The notes under the pieces were generated by a model. That model made no database searches and was not told the origin of the DNA. It saw only the letters and a list, made by a program, of their open reading frames with translations. The translations under genes and the position numbers were made by a program. Positions 1 to 9,498 of a stretch of 64,000 nt of DNA are shown in pieces. Location: contig NZ_BMPZ01000007.1 in NCBI RefSeq assembly GCF_014647855.1, positions 97,857 to 161,856 on the forward strand, given 5' to 3'. Every line of letters starts with the position of its first letter. The stretch's first letter is position 1. The stretch is from Shewanella gelidii. Lineage in GTDB: Bacteria > Pseudomonadota > Gammaproteobacteria > Enterobacterales > Shewanellaceae.

Positions 1-446
1 TGTTTAGCTGTACCTTCAAACAATCGTCCGCAACCGCCACTAAATAATGTGTCACCACAAAAAAGATTGTCTTCAATTAAATAGGCAATATGGCCAGCGG
101 TATGACCTGGAACTTGAATCACCTGAGCACTGAGTTCGAGAGGGAGTAGCGAGATAGACTCTTGGGTTTCAATTTCGTGGGTTATGCCAGAAATCGTTTC
201 TCGTTTGGGGCCGAAGACTGTGAGTTGCTGACCAAAGTGTGTTTGTAATGCTTGTATGCCCCCAGTGTGATCATGGTGATGATGAGTGATGAGTATACTT
301 TTTAGAATGAGCTTGTTGGTGTTGAGGTAACGAATGACGGCTTGCGCATCGCCAGGGTCTACAACGACGACACCGGATTGATCGTGAGCTTGAATGCCCC
401 AAATATAATTATCATCAAAAGCTGGGATAGTGTGGATTTTAATCAT
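1..446 (-). CDS. gloB: Hydroxyacylglutathione hydrolase (glyoxalase II), C-terminus cut by window edge
   Basis: Reverse-strand reading gives an N-terminus starting MIKIHTIPAFDDNYIW, a classic glyoxalase II start. It carries the metallo-beta-lactamase metal motif THHHHDH at about residues 54-60 and GHTAGH at about 114-119. Glyoxalase II hydrolyses S-lactoylglutathione to lactate and glutathione in cytosolic methylglyoxal detoxification, using a two-metal site built from these histidines and aspartates. Only the first 148 codons are in the window; the family is about 255 residues, so roughly 100 are missing to the left. The ATG at 446 is the only sensible start, since the nearby upstream ATG runs into a stop. 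It is divergent from the methyltransferase gene, an arrangement common in gammaproteobacteria. Confidence 0.95.
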   Translation of the reverse strand, partial: MIKIHTIPAFDDNYIWGIQAHDQSGVVVVDPGDAQAVIRYLNTNKLILKSILITHHHHDHTGGIQALQTHFGQQLTVFGPKRETISGITHEIETQESISLLPLELSAQVIQVPGHTAGHIAYLIEDNLFCGDTLFSGGCGRLFEGTAK

Positions 447-655
447 AATGCCATCGGTTACCAATTCAATATTATTGACTATTTTAACGGGAGTGTGCGG
501 TATTTGTATATCTTTTACCTGTCTTACATCTTGGGTTGGAATTTTGACAAACTATTGAGAAGAAAGAATTAAATGAAAGGCTTGTCCCACGAATACTTTG
601 GCGTATATGATGTTTATTCATCCAATCATTGGTTTACTTGTCGAGGGGGCTTTGT

Positions 656-1396
656 TTGTCTGACCATGTTAATCATTCGCCACGTGCCTGCAAACCAATC
701 CACTGGGGCGATCTACCAAGCGGTGAGCTAGTACAAGCGAATGTGCAGGATTACCTTGAAACTTGGTGGCCTAAAGTATTTGGTTACCATCTTTTGAAAC
801 TCGGTGAACTCAGTGCAGGGCTCAACAGCATGCAATGTTCTATACCGCATCAGGTGATGTTATTTGAACAAGACTTTGCCAGTGTGATTGGACGTTTTGA
901 AAATTTACCTTTGCAGAATTCTTGTATCGATGCGGCATTGATGACACTGCTGTTAGAGTTTGAAGACGACCCATATCGTATCTTAAGAGAATTAGACCGA
1001 GTCATTATTTCTGGTGGCTATCTTTTTATTGTTGGTATTAATCCACTGAGTTCTATATTTTTTGGGAAAATGTGGCCGAAATATCAGGCTCGCGTACCTT
1101 GGTGTGGCCATTTTTTTACACCTGCTCGAGTGAAAGATTGGCTAGGCTTATTAGGTTATCAAGTGGTTGCTGATGAGCGAATGGTCTTCCATTCGTTATT
1201 GAAAGAAGCCAATCCTAAAAGCATATGGCAGCACACGTTAGAAGCTTGGTTGCCAAATGCTGGAAGCTTCTATGTATTGGTTGCTAGAAAGCTCGACTCA
1301 CCATTAACACCTGTTCGTCAAAAGCGAAAGGTTCGGCAAACGAAATGGTCGCCTGCACCGACAGCGGGTAAAGCGACCCCCCGTAGCAAATCATAA
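656..1396 (+). CDS. Class I SAM-dependent methyltransferase-like protein
   Basis: A 246-residue protein with a Methyltransf_11-like core: a segment rich in acidic and hydrophobic residues (FENLPLQNSCIDAAL, then LLLEFEDDPYRILREL) followed by the post-motif beta-hairpin SGGYLFIVG. The classical glycine-rich SAM motif I is hard to see, so substrate and even activity are uncertain. The last 30 residues are strongly basic. I chose the TTG at 656 because GAGGGGG lies about 6 bases upstream; an in-frame TTG at 629 is also possible and has no ribosome-binding site. It lies between gloB and rnhA-dnaQ, the usual place for this conserved but poorly characterised methyltransferase family. The substrate is unknown. 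Confidence 0.75.
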   Translation: MSDHVNHSPRACKPIHWGDLPSGELVQANVQDYLETWWPKVFGYHLLKLGELSAGLNSMQCSIPHQVMLFEQDFASVIGRFENLPLQNSCIDAALMTLLLEFEDDPYRILRELDRVIISGGYLFIVGINPLSSIFFGKMWPKYQARVPWCGHFFTPARVKDWLGLLGYQVVADERMVFHSLLKEANPKSIWQHTLEAWLPNAGSFYVLVARKLDSPLTPVRQKRKVRQTKWSPAPTAGKATPRSKS

Positions 1397-1501
1397 AGCC
1401 GTGTGTTCAGTATCAATTGTCCACATTGAGGCTCGATTACCAGATATTGTGTGGAAAAATCGGTTTGTGGTGGTTGTGGTTCATAAATTATAAATGTAGG
1501 A

Positions 1502-1972
1502 CTAAGGGTTATATCCCTTGTCCTCTTGGCTCGGATTTGCTTCTGCCGCATTCCGAGCAAGCACATCACAACGTTCATTTTCGACATGACCAGCGTGGCC
1601 TTTTACCCACTGCCAATCAATTTGATGATGCTGTGATGCAGCATCAAGCCGTTTCCAAAGATCGACATTTTTAACCGGTTGTTTGCTCGCTGTTTTCCAG
1701 TTTTTCTTTTTCCAGCCGTGGATCCATTGTGTGATCCCTTGCCGCATGTATTGGCTATCACTTGTCAGTACGATTTGGCAGGGCTCTTTTAGTGCTTCAA
1801 GGGCTATGATCGGGGCTAACAATTCCATGCGGTTGTTAGTGGTAAGCGCAAATCCATCGGCAAGCTCTTTGGTATGTTCATTATATTTCATTACAATTCC
1901 ATAGCCCCCGGGGCCAGGGTTGCCTAGGCAAGAGCCGTCTGTGAATATTTGGATCTTTTTTAAGTCGCTCAT
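1502..1972 (-). CDS. rnhA: Ribonuclease HI
   Basis: A 156-residue RNase H1 that cleaves the RNA strand of RNA-DNA hybrids (R-loops, primers). The family's acidic catalytic residues are visible: D12 in [11 protein letters not shown]50 in NNRMEL, D72 in TSDSQY and D136 in ENERCDVLA, with the GHAGH loop before the last. The open frame extends 10 codons further upstream, but the ATG at 1972 gives the standard [14 protein letters not shown] start with GGAA just upstream. It is divergent from dnaQ across about 240 bp, the common gammaproteobacterial rnhA/dnaQ arrangement. Length and motifs are normal. Confidence 0.96.
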   Translation of the reverse strand: MSDLKKIQIFTDGSCLGNPGPGGYGIVMKYNEHTKELADGFALTTNNRMELLAPIIALEALKEPCQIVLTSDSQYMRQGITQWIHGWKKKNWKTASKQPVKNVDLWKRLDAASQHHQIDWQWVKGHAGHVENERCDVLARNAAEANPSQEDKGYNP

Positions 1973-2212
1973 GAATTTCCGCACACTTGTTAAAATTGTC
2001 ATGGCGAGTATATACCTAACACCGTTCGATGGGCAAAGTGATGTGGGAACGAAGCCGTAACCGACGTTACAACTGGGTGATTTTAGTACGGGTGAGCTCC
2101 TCAGTAGCGAATTACTTGCGCAATTTACAAAATAAGACGGTAAAGTATTGTCATGAACGTTTAGCGTTATTGCGTCTTAGTCCATGATTTCTGACATAAA
2201 GTGATTTAGTTT

Positions 2213-2941
2213 ATGAATATTGTTTCAAAAGCATCCCGCCAAATAATTCTTGATACCGAAACAACGGGTATGAATCAGGCGAGCGGTCCGGTTTATATCG
2301 GCCATCGAATTATTGAAATTGGTTGTGTTGAAGTCATCAACCGGAAATTAACGGGTCGTCACTATCATGAGTATATAAATCCTGGTCAATTGATTGATGA
2401 AGAAGCCATCGCTGTCCATGGTATTACCAATGAAGCTGTTGCGAATAAGCCGCGTTTTCATGAAATCGCGCAATCATTTATCGAATTTATTGATGGTGCA
2501 GAGATTGTTGCACATAACGCGCCGTTTGATGTGAGTTTCATGGATCATGAGTTTTCTATGCTGCAGCCCAGTGGTCCTAAAACCGCAGATATATGCCAAA
2601 TTCTAGATTCCCTTGATATTGCAAAATTTCTTCACCCTGGACAAAAGAACAACCTTGATGCGCTCTGTAAGCGTTACGGTATCGACAACTCCAAGCGTGA
2701 TTTGCACGGCGCATTACTTGATGCCGAAATCCTAGCTGATGTTTATTTGGTCATGACCGGTGGCCAAACTAAACTTAAATTATCGAATGAGGAAGAAGGG
2801 CAAGAAGGCGGAGGAATTGTCCGCTTAGATGCAAACAGAGGAAGGCTTAAAGTGATCTCCGCTTCTGCCGATGAACTAAATAAGCATGAACAGCGTCTTG
2901 ATTTAATTGATAAGTCTGGACAATGCCTCTGGAGAGGATAA
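2213..2941 (+). CDS. dnaQ: DNA polymerase III epsilon subunit (3'-5' proofreading exonuclease)
   Basis: A 242-residue DEDDh exonuclease. The Exo I motif LDTETTG is at residues 13-19, an Exo II-type HNAPFDVSFMD motif lies near 100, and the Exo III H-x4-D pair is in HGALLDAEI near 165-170. It proofreads as part of the polymerase III core with alpha and theta; the C-terminal 50 residues correspond to the alpha-binding tail. It is divergent from rnhA. The downstream TIGR03503 gene starts 10 bp after its stop, so the two may be cotranscribed. Confidence 0.96.
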   Translation: MNIVSKASRQIILDTETTGMNQASGPVYIGHRIIEIGCVEVINRKLTGRHYHEYINPGQLIDEEAIAVHGITNEAVANKPRFHEIAQSFIEFIDGAEIVAHNAPFDVSFMDHEFSMLQPSGPKTADICQILDSLDIAKFLHPGQKNNLDALCKRYGIDNSKRDLHGALLDAEILADVYLVMTGGQTKLKLSNEEEGQEGGGIVRLDANRGRLKVISASADELNKHEQRLDLIDKSGQCLWRG

Positions 2942-2951
2942 TTTTCTATTT

Positions 2952-4256
2952 ATGAATCGCTACCTTTGTACTCTTGTCAGTTGTCTGCTTCTATTCAGCT
3001 TAGCCTGTCCGGTCAAAGCGGAGGTGGTGCCTTTATCGCAAGCGATGGAGCTTAAAAATAGATTTCGCATCGACCATATGGTTGAAAGCGTTACCTTGAT
3101 GATACAGCGGGATTATGGTTCTGCGCCGGTTGTGATTGTGTTGCCAGATGGCAGTAAGTGGTATGCGAGTCGTCACCCCAAAGAGCAAGTGCAATGGCTT
3201 GACGGTGTAACGGGGGACATTATTACAATTGCTAATCCGGTTCCGGGTCCATGGCAGTTGCTAGGCCGCGTATCTGAAGGTTCACAAATTAAATTCTTAT
3301 CTAAGTTGGCCATTCAAGTTGACCCTTTACCCCAGCCACTGTTTCAAGGTGAGCGTATTAAAGTCATGGCGAAACTCATCGGTGATGAGCAAAAAGTGCG
3401 AATGCCTGGCTTAGATTATTTGGTTGAATGGACCGCTCGGTTTGCGAGTGAACATTTGCCAGGAGATGAAAATTTTGCATCGGGTACTTTTATTGTTGGT
3501 TCCTACAAAGATAATGGCGAAGAACTCGATGAGCGCCCCGATGACGGTGATTTTACTGGCAAATTAAATTTAAGCCAGCCTTGGGGGAACTATACATTCC
3601 AAGTGAGAGCGCGGAACAATATTTTCACCCGTGAGTATAAACAGTCGTTTCGTCTTTCTCCGATCCCCATTACGGTTAATATCGTGAAGCCCGAAGATCC
3701 TTTAACAGAACGATGGCATTTAGCTGTACAAGTTGATCAAGAATTGCTTAACCTTGAAGAGACTCACTTTGCCTTTGAGTTGCTGGGACCAGCAGGTTTG
3801 CAATTACCTGTTATTCAAGATGGCGTGTTACAGCAATCGTCGCAGATAGAGCTTCCCGTTGTCACAGAATTTGGCAGTTACCGCCTTAAAGGTACAGCGG
3901 CGAGCACCACCAAAGAGGGACGAGAGATCACGTTGAGCTTGCCAGAGGTCTTTTTTAATCTCGTACAGCCACCGCCACCGCCACCTACAGCCGAAGAGTT
4001 GGCTGCAATCGCAGCTCGGCAGGCTGAAATTGCAGAAAAAGAAGCCCGTGACAAAGCCGTATTCTGGATTGCTGTTGTCAATAGTGTGCTATTGATTGTT
4101 GGTGCCTTAGGTTTAGTGATTTGGCGTAAGCGTCAGAGTCTAGCGAGAAATTTAAAGCAAGCAGAAGAGAATTTGGATGTCGAAGAGCCTAAATCTAAAC
4201 CTAGTTTAGAAAGTACGCTAGATGACATTGATTTGACGATTCCTGACGACAATTAG
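2952..4256 (+). CDS. TIGR03503 family single-pass membrane protein
   Basis: A 434-residue protein with an N-terminal signal peptide (MNRYLCTLVSCLLLFSLACPVKA), a long exported beta-rich region, a PPPPPPTAEELAAIAARQAE proline/alanine linker near residue 355 and one transmembrane segment near 377-397 (AVFWIAVVNSVLLIVGALG). A basic anchor and an acidic cytoplasmic tail follow. This matches the TIGR03503 family of Vibrio and Shewanella, whose function is unknown. The ATG at 2952 places the signal peptide first; an upstream in-frame TTG lies inside dnaQ. The purine-rich GGAGAGGA that could serve as its ribosome-binding site overlaps the end of dnaQ. The architecture suggests a role at the periplasmic face of the inner membrane, which is inference only. 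Confidence 0.85.
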   Translation: MNRYLCTLVSCLLLFSLACPVKAEVVPLSQAMELKNRFRIDHMVESVTLMIQRDYGSAPVVIVLPDGSKWYASRHPKEQVQWLDGVTGDIITIANPVPGPWQLLGRVSEGSQIKFLSKLAIQVDPLPQPLFQGERIKVMAKLIGDEQKVRMPGLDYLVEWTARFASEHLPGDENFASGTFIVGSYKDNGEELDERPDDGDFTGKLNLSQPWGNYTFQVRARNNIFTREYKQSFRLSPIPITVNIVKPEDPLTERWHLAVQVDQELLNLEETHFAFELLGPAGLQLPVIQDGVLQQSSQIELPVVTEFGSYRLKGTAASTTKEGREITLSLPEVFFNLVQPPPPPPTAEELAAIAARQAEIAEKEARDKAVFWIAVVNSVLLIVGALGLVIWRKRQSLARNLKQAEENLDVEEPKSKPSLESTLDDIDLTIPDDN

Positions 4257-4389
4257 ATCTTCACTAAAACTTTCGTTTTTTATGTGGAATTGGGGTGATT
4301 TTTGATCCTTGTTTCGCGGTGATTCTAAAGTCGATTGATTTGGTTTGTTTGTTTTTTGACTAAACGGATCTCAACTGTTGAAAAAGTTG

Positions 4390-4418
4390 TTGACGACGGT
4401 CTGCTCCGTACGTATTAT
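4390..4418 (+). promoter_or_regulatory. Sigma70 promoter of the tRNA-Asp pair
   Basis: TTGACG at 4390-4395 and TATTAT at 4413-4418 are separated by exactly 17 bases. The predicted start falls about 7-10 bases later, just before the first tRNA at 4435. This is a near-consensus promoter, as expected for a stable-RNA operon. Confidence 0.75.
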
Positions 4419-4434
4419 TCCTCGCAACTTGAGG

Positions 4435-4511
4435 GGAGCGGTAGTTCAGTTGGTTAGAATACCGGCCTGTCACGCCGGGGGTCGCGGGTTCGAGTCCCGT
4501 CCGCTCCGCCA
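4435..4511 (+). tRNA. tRNA-Asp (GTC), first copy
   Basis: A 77-base cloverleaf: acceptor arms GGAGCGG/CCGCTCC, D-arm with AGTTGGTTAGAAT, anticodon loop CTGTCAC with GTC at 4469-4471, and T-arm GGGTTCGAGTCCC. The CCA end is encoded (4509-4511). It is identical to the copy at 4561. Confidence 0.98.
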
Positions 4512-4560
4512 ATCAAGTTACCTAATTTAATTATATGGCTGAGCCGTATGATAAGAGTTA

Positions 4561-4637
4561 GGAGCGGTAGTTCAGTTGGTTAGAATACCGGCCTGTCACG
4601 CCGGGGGTCGCGGGTTCGAGTCCCGTCCGCTCCGCCA
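4561..4637 (+). tRNA. tRNA-Asp (GTC), second copy
   Basis: Identical over all 77 bases to the tRNA at 4435-4511 and separated from it by 49 bases. It also encodes CCA. The two are almost certainly one transcript, driven from 4390 and ended by the terminator that follows. Confidence 0.98.
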
Positions 4638-4644
4638 AACAATC

Positions 4645-4674
4645 AAGCCCTTGCTATAAAGCAAGGGCTTTTTT
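4645..4674 (+). terminator. Rho-independent terminator of the tRNA operon
   Basis: AAGCCCTTGC and GCAAGGGCTT form a perfect 10-bp stem with a 6-base loop, followed by a run of T. It lies 8 bases after the second tRNA. Confidence 0.92.
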
Positions 4675-4718
4675 GTATGCCAGTCACTATATTGTGTATT
4701 TACTGGTTGTTACTCCAA

Positions 4719-4743
4719 TAAAAAGAGACCCGAAGGTCTCTTT
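4719..4743 (-). terminator. Rho-independent terminator after fadE
   Basis: On the minus strand AAAGAGACC-TTCG-GGTCTCTTT forms a 9-bp stem with an extra-stable TTCG tetraloop, then TTATT. It sits about 23 bp past the fadE stop codon. Confidence 0.88.
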
Positions 4744-4765
4744 GTTGTTTAAGGTTATTGCTTCA

Positions 4766-7213
4766 CTAAGCTGCTTGATGTTGAGGCGGAGGGGTGATGG
4801 ATTGCGCTTTCAACTCATCGGAATCAAAATCATCCACGTTAATTGACTTCATTCTGCCAATTTCTGCACGTTCTAATAAAGCCACCTCGTCGTCATTCAA
4901 GACACCTAACTCTTTACCTTGAGCGGCAATTTTATCAAGCCACATAAATGGTAGGCGTTTATTGGCAGCTTCGCACACTTTGTCGTAAAGCGGCTCACAA
5001 GCCAGAATGTCTTTAAATGTTTGCTCTTGAACACCAACAGGATTGTTTTCATGGGCTTCCCAGAACTGTCCTTCACCTAAACGGTCACGACTCGCACTTG
5101 GTGTTTGCATGATTTTGGCAACCTTATGATCAAGGGTGTCACTAGGGCGCTTGATTGGGCGACCGTACGGGAATATCGCTAGGCGTAGCGCAAAACCCAG
5201 GCCCATCGGGAAGTTATCAAGCAGTTCATCAAGTGACGTTTGCAATTTAAATAGTGCATCTTCAACAGCCCACTGAACTAAGGGTAGATCTTCAACTAAT
5301 CGTCCATCGTCTTGGTAGCGTTTTAAGGTCGCAGACGCAAGATATAGCTGGCTGAGGAGGTCACCCAAACGAGCGGAAATTCGTTCTTTTCGTTTAAGGT
5401 TGCCGCCCAGGGTTGCCATTGCTAAATCCGACAGCAACGCCAAGTTAGCACTGAATCGATTCATATGTTGATAGTAGCGTTCAGTTTGATCTGTATAAGG
5501 CGAGTTCGAGAAGCGGCTAGAAGTTAAGCCAAGCCACACACTTTTTACAAAGTTGCTTGTCGTAAATCCAATATGCCCAAACAGTGCAGAGTCAAAGTTA
5601 TCAAGACCTTGGGTAGTATCTGGGTCAAAAGCAGCTTCCATTTCAGCGAGTACATAGGGGTGACAACGAATCGCACCTTGTCCATAAATGATCATGGAGC
5701 GAGTGAGAATATTTGCACCTTCAACCGTAATGGCAATGGGAGCGGCTTGATAGCCACGGCCGAGATAGTTATTAGGGCCAAGGCAGACACCTTTACCACC
5801 ATGAATATCCATCGCGTCGATAACGCATCGTTGCATTCTGTCGGTTAAGTGATACTTAACGATGGCAGAAATTACCGAAGGCTTTTCACCTAAATCAATT
5901 CCTGTGGTCGTTAACGAAGTCACTGCATCCATTAGGTAAGCATTGCCGCCAATACGAGCCATTGGCTCTTCAATACCTTCAAGCTTACCGATGGGGAGTT
6001 TAAATTGACGACGGATACGGGCATAAGCACCCGTGGCCAGCGCAGAAGTTTTAACGCCGCCAGCTGAATTTGAGGGTAGGGTAATGCCGCGACCTACAGA
6101 TAAACATTCAACAAGCATACGCCAACCTTGCCCTGCCATTTCTGGACCACCAATAATGAAGCTAAGTGGAACAAACACTTCATTGCCTCGTGTTGGGCCA
6201 TTTTGGAACATGCAATTTAATGGGAAATGGCGACGACCCGTGTCGACACCTTCAATATCGGTTGGAATGAGAGCGCAGGTAATGCCTAAGTCTTTTTCTG
6301 AGCCTAGGAGCTGATCCGGATCTTGCAGTTTGAATGCTAAACCTAGCACGGTCGCAACAGGAGCAAGCGTGATGTAACGCTTGTTCCAAGTCAGCTTCAT
6401 GCCAAGAACTTCTTCACCTTGCCATTCGCCCTTACAAACAATTCCAAAGTCTGGAATAGCGCCGGCATCACTTCCTGCTTCAGGGCTAGTTAACGCAAAA
6501 CAGGGGACTTCTAGACCCTTTGCAAGCCTTGGTAAGTAATGGTCTTGCTGCTCTGGCGTACCATAGTGTTGAAGGAGTTCGCCTGGGCCTAAGGAATTCG
6601 GTACACCGACCGTTGAAGCGAGTTCACTACTTACGCCAGCTAGTTTTTGTAGCACACGAGATTGTGCATAAGCCGAGTATTCAAGACCACCATACTTTTT
6701 CTTAATGATCATGGCGAAGAAGCCATTGTCTTTTAGGTATTGCCAAACATCAGCTGGTAGATCGGCGAGTTCGTGAGACACTTGGTGCTGGCTAAGCATA
6801 CGGCATACTTCTTCTACTGGTCCGTCTAAAAATGCTTGTTCTTCAGCACTAAGGCGTGAAACTGGATAGTTGTGAAGCTTTTTCCAGTTTGGATTTCCCG
6901 CAAAGAGGTCGGCTTCCCACCAAGTGGTACCGGCTTCAATCGCTTCTTTTTCTGTGCTCGACATTTCAGGCATGATGCCTTTGTACATCTTTAACAGTGG
7001 GCGAGTAATAACGCTCTGCCTAAAGCTATTGATATTAAGCGGTAGTGCAATGGCCAAGAATACAATCCATGAAGCAACGCCCACGACATCGAGTGCTGCA
7101 CCAAAGGCCATGACGATTGCCGCTACGATTGTTGTGGTCAGCAATGAAATTTGTAAGTAGGACATTGTCCCTAAAACTAATATCATTGCGACGATCCAAA
7201 GTAGGCTAGTCAC
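4766..7213 (-). CDS. fadE: Acyl-CoA dehydrogenase FadE
   Basis: An 815-residue FadE-type acyl-CoA dehydrogenase, which catalyses the first oxidation step of fatty-acid beta-oxidation. Two N-terminal hydrophobic segments anchor it in the inner membrane. The dehydrogenase core follows ([20 protein letters not shown]/substrate motif near residue 260, [11 protein letters not shown] near 490), then the long C-terminal extension typical of FadE. The frame is open to an ATG at 7273, but I use the GTG at 7213. It has a strong AAAGGGAG ribosome-binding site 7 bases upstream, begins directly with the membrane segment, and gives the usual family length. A PsrA-like palindrome lies upstream at 7343, which suggests fatty-acid-responsive repression. 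Confidence 0.95.
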   Translation of the reverse strand: MTSLLWIVAMILVLGTMSYLQISLLTTTIVAAIVMAFGAALDVVGVASWIVFLAIALPLNINSFRQSVITRPLLKMYKGIMPEMSSTEKEAIEAGTTWWEADLFAGNPNWKKLHNYPVSRLSAEEQAFLDGPVEEVCRMLSQHQVSHELADLPADVWQYLKDNGFFAMIIKKKYGGLEYSAYAQSRVLQKLAGVSSELASTVGVPNSLGPGELLQHYGTPEQQDHYLPRLAKGLEVPCFALTSPEAGSDAGAIPDFGIVCKGEWQGEEVLGMKLTWNKRYITLAPVATVLGLAFKLQDPDQLLGSEKDLGITCALIPTDIEGVDTGRRHFPLNCMFQNGPTRGNEVFVPLSFIIGGPEMAGQGWRMLVECLSVGRGITLPSNSAGGVKTSALATGAYARIRRQFKLPIGKLEGIEEPMARIGGNAYLMDAVTSLTTTGIDLGEKPSVISAIVKYHLTDRMQRCVIDAMDIHGGKGVCLGPNNYLGRGYQAAPIAITVEGANILTRSMIIYGQGAIRCHPYVLAEMEAAFDPDTTQGLDNFDSALFGHIGFTTSNFVKSVWLGLTSSRFSNSPYTDQTERYYQHMNRFSANLALLSDLAMATLGGNLKRKERISARLGDLLSQLYLASATLKRYQDDGRLVEDLPLVQWAVEDALFKLQTSLDELLDNFPMGLGFALRLAIFPYGRPIKRPSDTLDHKVAKIMQTPSASRDRLGEGQFWEAHENNPVGVQEQTFKDILACEPLYDKVCEAANKRLPFMWLDKIAAQGKELGVLNDDEVALLERAEIGRMKSINVDDFDSDELKAQSITPPPQHQAA

Positions 7214-7342
7214 TATATTTCTCCCTTTCTGTTTACTGTTTACATCCTTTACAAATGGGTCGATCATGATCACAGAATGCGCTTGTGGTCAGACCTGTCT
7301 CTCATAAAACTTAAACCCTAGCGCCAAGCAATACAAGTATTT

Positions 7343-7360
7343 TTCAAACAATTGTTTAAA
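7343..7360. promoter_or_regulatory. Candidate PsrA-type operator upstream of fadE
   Basis: TTCAAACAATTGTTTAAA is a near-perfect inverted repeat matching the CAAAC-N4-GTTTG type of site used by the fatty-acid regulator PsrA in Shewanella and Pseudomonas. It lies about 130 bp before the fadE GTG and about 80 bp before yafJ. Its assignment to PsrA is by motif only. Confidence 0.55.
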
Positions 7361-7441
7361 TTATTTGTGACCCGGCTTCGTTCCCCTCTATTACAGGTTT
7401 AGATACAATAGAGATATTCAATTAGTTACGAGTAAATAAGT

Positions 7442-8221
7442 ATGTGTGAGTTGCTGGCGATGAGTGCAAATGTGCCAACAGATATTGTTTTCAGTTTTAC
7501 TGGCTTAGTGCAGCGTGGTGGGGTAACTGGCCCCCATGTTGATGGCTGGGGTATAACGTTTTATGAAGGCAAAGGAAGCCGTACTTTTAAGGATGCGATT
7601 CAAAGCAGCCAATCTCATGTCGCGAAATTGATACAGTCGTACCCGATTAAAAGCGAAGTGGTGGTGAGCCATATACGACAAGCAAATCGTGGCTGTGTCT
7701 CTCTTGAAAATACCCACCCGTTCACTCGAGAACTCTGGGGGCGATATTGGACGTATGCTCACAATGGCCAGCTAAGTGATTACCAACAGAAGTTCGTTGT
7801 ATCGCGATATCAACCCGTTGGTGATACCGATAGTGAATTGGCATTTTGCTGGATTTTAGAACAAGTGGTGATGAAGTTTGGTGAGACAGAGCCGGGTGAT
7901 TTAATGGCTGTCTATCGATTTATTGCAAAGTTGGCTGAAGAGATCCGTGAGCTTGGGATATTTAATATGATCCTGAGTGATGGTGATCACTTGATGAATT
8001 TTTGCAGCAATAATTTATGCTACATCACTCGAAAGGCGCCGTTTGGGAAGGCAAAATTGATCGATACTGATGTGGTGATTGATTTTGACAAAGAAACAAC
8101 GCCTAATGATGTTGTCACTGTGATCGCCACTCGCCCATTAACTGATAATGAAGAGTGGCACATATTAAAACCTGGGGAATGGAAGCTATTTCGCCAGGGC
8201 TGTTTGTTGCTCGAGGGCTAA
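7442..8221 (+). CDS. yafJ: Class II glutamine amidotransferase, YafJ type
   Basis: A 259-residue Ntn-hydrolase glutaminase domain. The initiator methionine is followed by the nucleophile Cys2 (MCELLAMSANVP), and the later HIRQANRG, THPFTRELWG and YAHNGQL motifs form the glutamine pocket. Stand-alone YafJ proteins release ammonia from glutamine or act on small gamma-glutamyl compounds; the physiological substrate is not settled. The gene is divergent from fadE. Its last 36 bases overlap the convergent DUF3108 gene. Length and motif order are normal. Confidence 0.88.
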   Translation: MCELLAMSANVPTDIVFSFTGLVQRGGVTGPHVDGWGITFYEGKGSRTFKDAIQSSQSHVAKLIQSYPIKSEVVVSHIRQANRGCVSLENTHPFTRELWGRYWTYAHNGQLSDYQQKFVVSRYQPVGDTDSELAFCWILEQVVMKFGETEPGDLMAVYRFIAKLAEEIRELGIFNMILSDGDHLMNFCSNNLCYITRKAPFGKAKLIDTDVVIDFDKETTPNDVVTVIATRPLTDNEEWHILKPGEWKLFRQGCLLLEG

Positions 8222-8980
8222 GAACTTGTAGCTTCGCAGTGTCATGTCGAGTTGTTTATCACCTTTCTCGAAATGGCTTAATCGAATGGGTAAATAACCT
8301 AAATCAGGCGCCATCCAGAAATAGGTATGGCGTTTTTTACTTTTGCGCACGACCTCAAGCTTGATGGTATCGTAGCTGCCACTTTCTAATTTCATAACCT
8401 CTTGGCCAAGAATTTTAAACTTATAGTTTTCTACTTGGTTTTCTTCGACCATTTTATAGGTTAACTCTTTACGGTTATTTTGTAGATCAATCCTGATTTG
8501 CAGTTGGGTCATGAGAGGATCAAGTAAATCATTATCGTATTCAATTTTTGCTTTTTCGTCTTTGTATCGGGTATGAACGATATTTTCAGAGCGTATGAAG
8601 GCTGCTTGTTCGCGGTAGTCTGGCCCAGTCCCTTTACGGTGATGTAAAAATCGAAACGGTGTGAGTTTATTGTCTTCTATTGTGAATTCACTGACGACTT
8701 TACGTTTATCTGAGAGTAATAAAAAACTGAGGCTACTTTTAAATTTAAATGTATAGGTATTTCCTTCTGGCGCGGGAAAATCATACTTGGCCTTACCTAA
8801 ACCGATACTGCCGTAATCAACATTATATTCAGCAGTAAACGGTGTTGTTGCTGCAATTATAGGTTTGAGTTTTTTTTGAGTTAAATCTATACCAGTTTCA
8901 ATTGGGTTTTGTAATTCATTTGTGTTTGCCCAACCGAATGTTGGTACCAAAGCTAGAAAAAGTAATGAATAAAACTTCAA
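8186..8980 (-). CDS. DUF3108 domain exported protein
   Basis: A 264-residue protein with an N-terminal signal peptide (MKFYSLLFLALVPTFGWA) and a beta-rich body with FTAEYNVDYGSIGLGKAKYDF and YFWMAPDLGYLPIRLSHFEKGD, both typical of DUF3108. Family members are periplasmic proteins of unknown function, possibly of a lipid-carrier-like beta fold. The 3' end runs 36 bp into yafJ on the opposite strand. The upstream purine-rich AAGGAGAAG just before the ATG fits a strong ribosome-binding site. Confidence 0.82.
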   Translation of the reverse strand: MKFYSLLFLALVPTFGWANTNELQNPIETGIDLTQKKLKPIIAATTPFTAEYNVDYGSIGLGKAKYDFPAPEGNTYTFKFKSSLSFLLLSDKRKVVSEFTIEDNKLTPFRFLHHRKGTGPDYREQAAFIRSENIVHTRYKDEKAKIEYDNDLLDPLMTQLQIRIDLQNNRKELTYKMVEENQVENYKFKILGQEVMKLESGSYDTIKLEVVRKSKKRHTYFWMAPDLGYLPIRLSHFEKGDKQLDMTLRSYKFLALEQQTALAK

Positions 8981-9003
8981 TGGCTTCTCCTTAAGGGATT
9001 TTA

Positions 9004-9360
9004 TTAAAAAGGGATCGACATAACCAGTGTCGCAATATCAGGGCGCCACTCATACTCAGACAAACTAATTTTACCTTTGTTCACTTTAATCCCTTCTTCT
9101 CTAAGACGGCTTTGTTGCAACTGATATCCTTCGCTTCCATATTTAAACGAAATCTTTCCTTGGCTATTAATGACCCTGTGCCAGGGCAGCTGCATGTGCT
9201 GCGGCGCTAATTTGAGTGCTCTTGATACATATCGAGCGCGACCAGGTAAACCTGCCAAATCAGCGACTTTGCCGTAGTTAATGACAGCTCCTTCTGGGAT
9301 CATAGCAACAATAAACCATATTTTGTTTAAGGCCGATGGGACTTCGGTTGGCTCTTTCAT
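9004..9360 (-). CDS. Alkyltransferase-like (Atl) DNA damage-recognition protein
   Basis: A 118-residue MGMT-fold protein with the helix-turn-helix (GKVADLAGLPGRARYVSRAL) and the active-site segment PWHRVI. Tryptophan replaces the catalytic cysteine of PCHRV, so it cannot dealkylate DNA. Atl proteins instead flip out O6-alkylguanine and hand it to nucleotide excision repair. The open frame extends 33 codons upstream, but the ATG at 9360 gives the normal family length and start. It is divergent from def. The E. coli homologue is YbaZ. Confidence 0.88.
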   Translation of the reverse strand: MKEPTEVPSALNKIWFIVAMIPEGAVINYGKVADLAGLPGRARYVSRALKLAPQHMQLPWHRVINSQGKISFKYGSEGYQLQQSRLREEGIKVNKGKISLSEYEWRPDIATLVMSIPF

Positions 9361-9498
9361 GGTGTCTGTAATTTCTTGAACAATTATTGTTATCCTAGCA
9401 TTGCTTATAAAAGAGTGACAGAGGGTAAGGCACTTTGCGTTTGCAGGGCATTGCGGCATAATAGCGCGCTTTCATGACTCTAAAAGAGCTAGTTTGTA

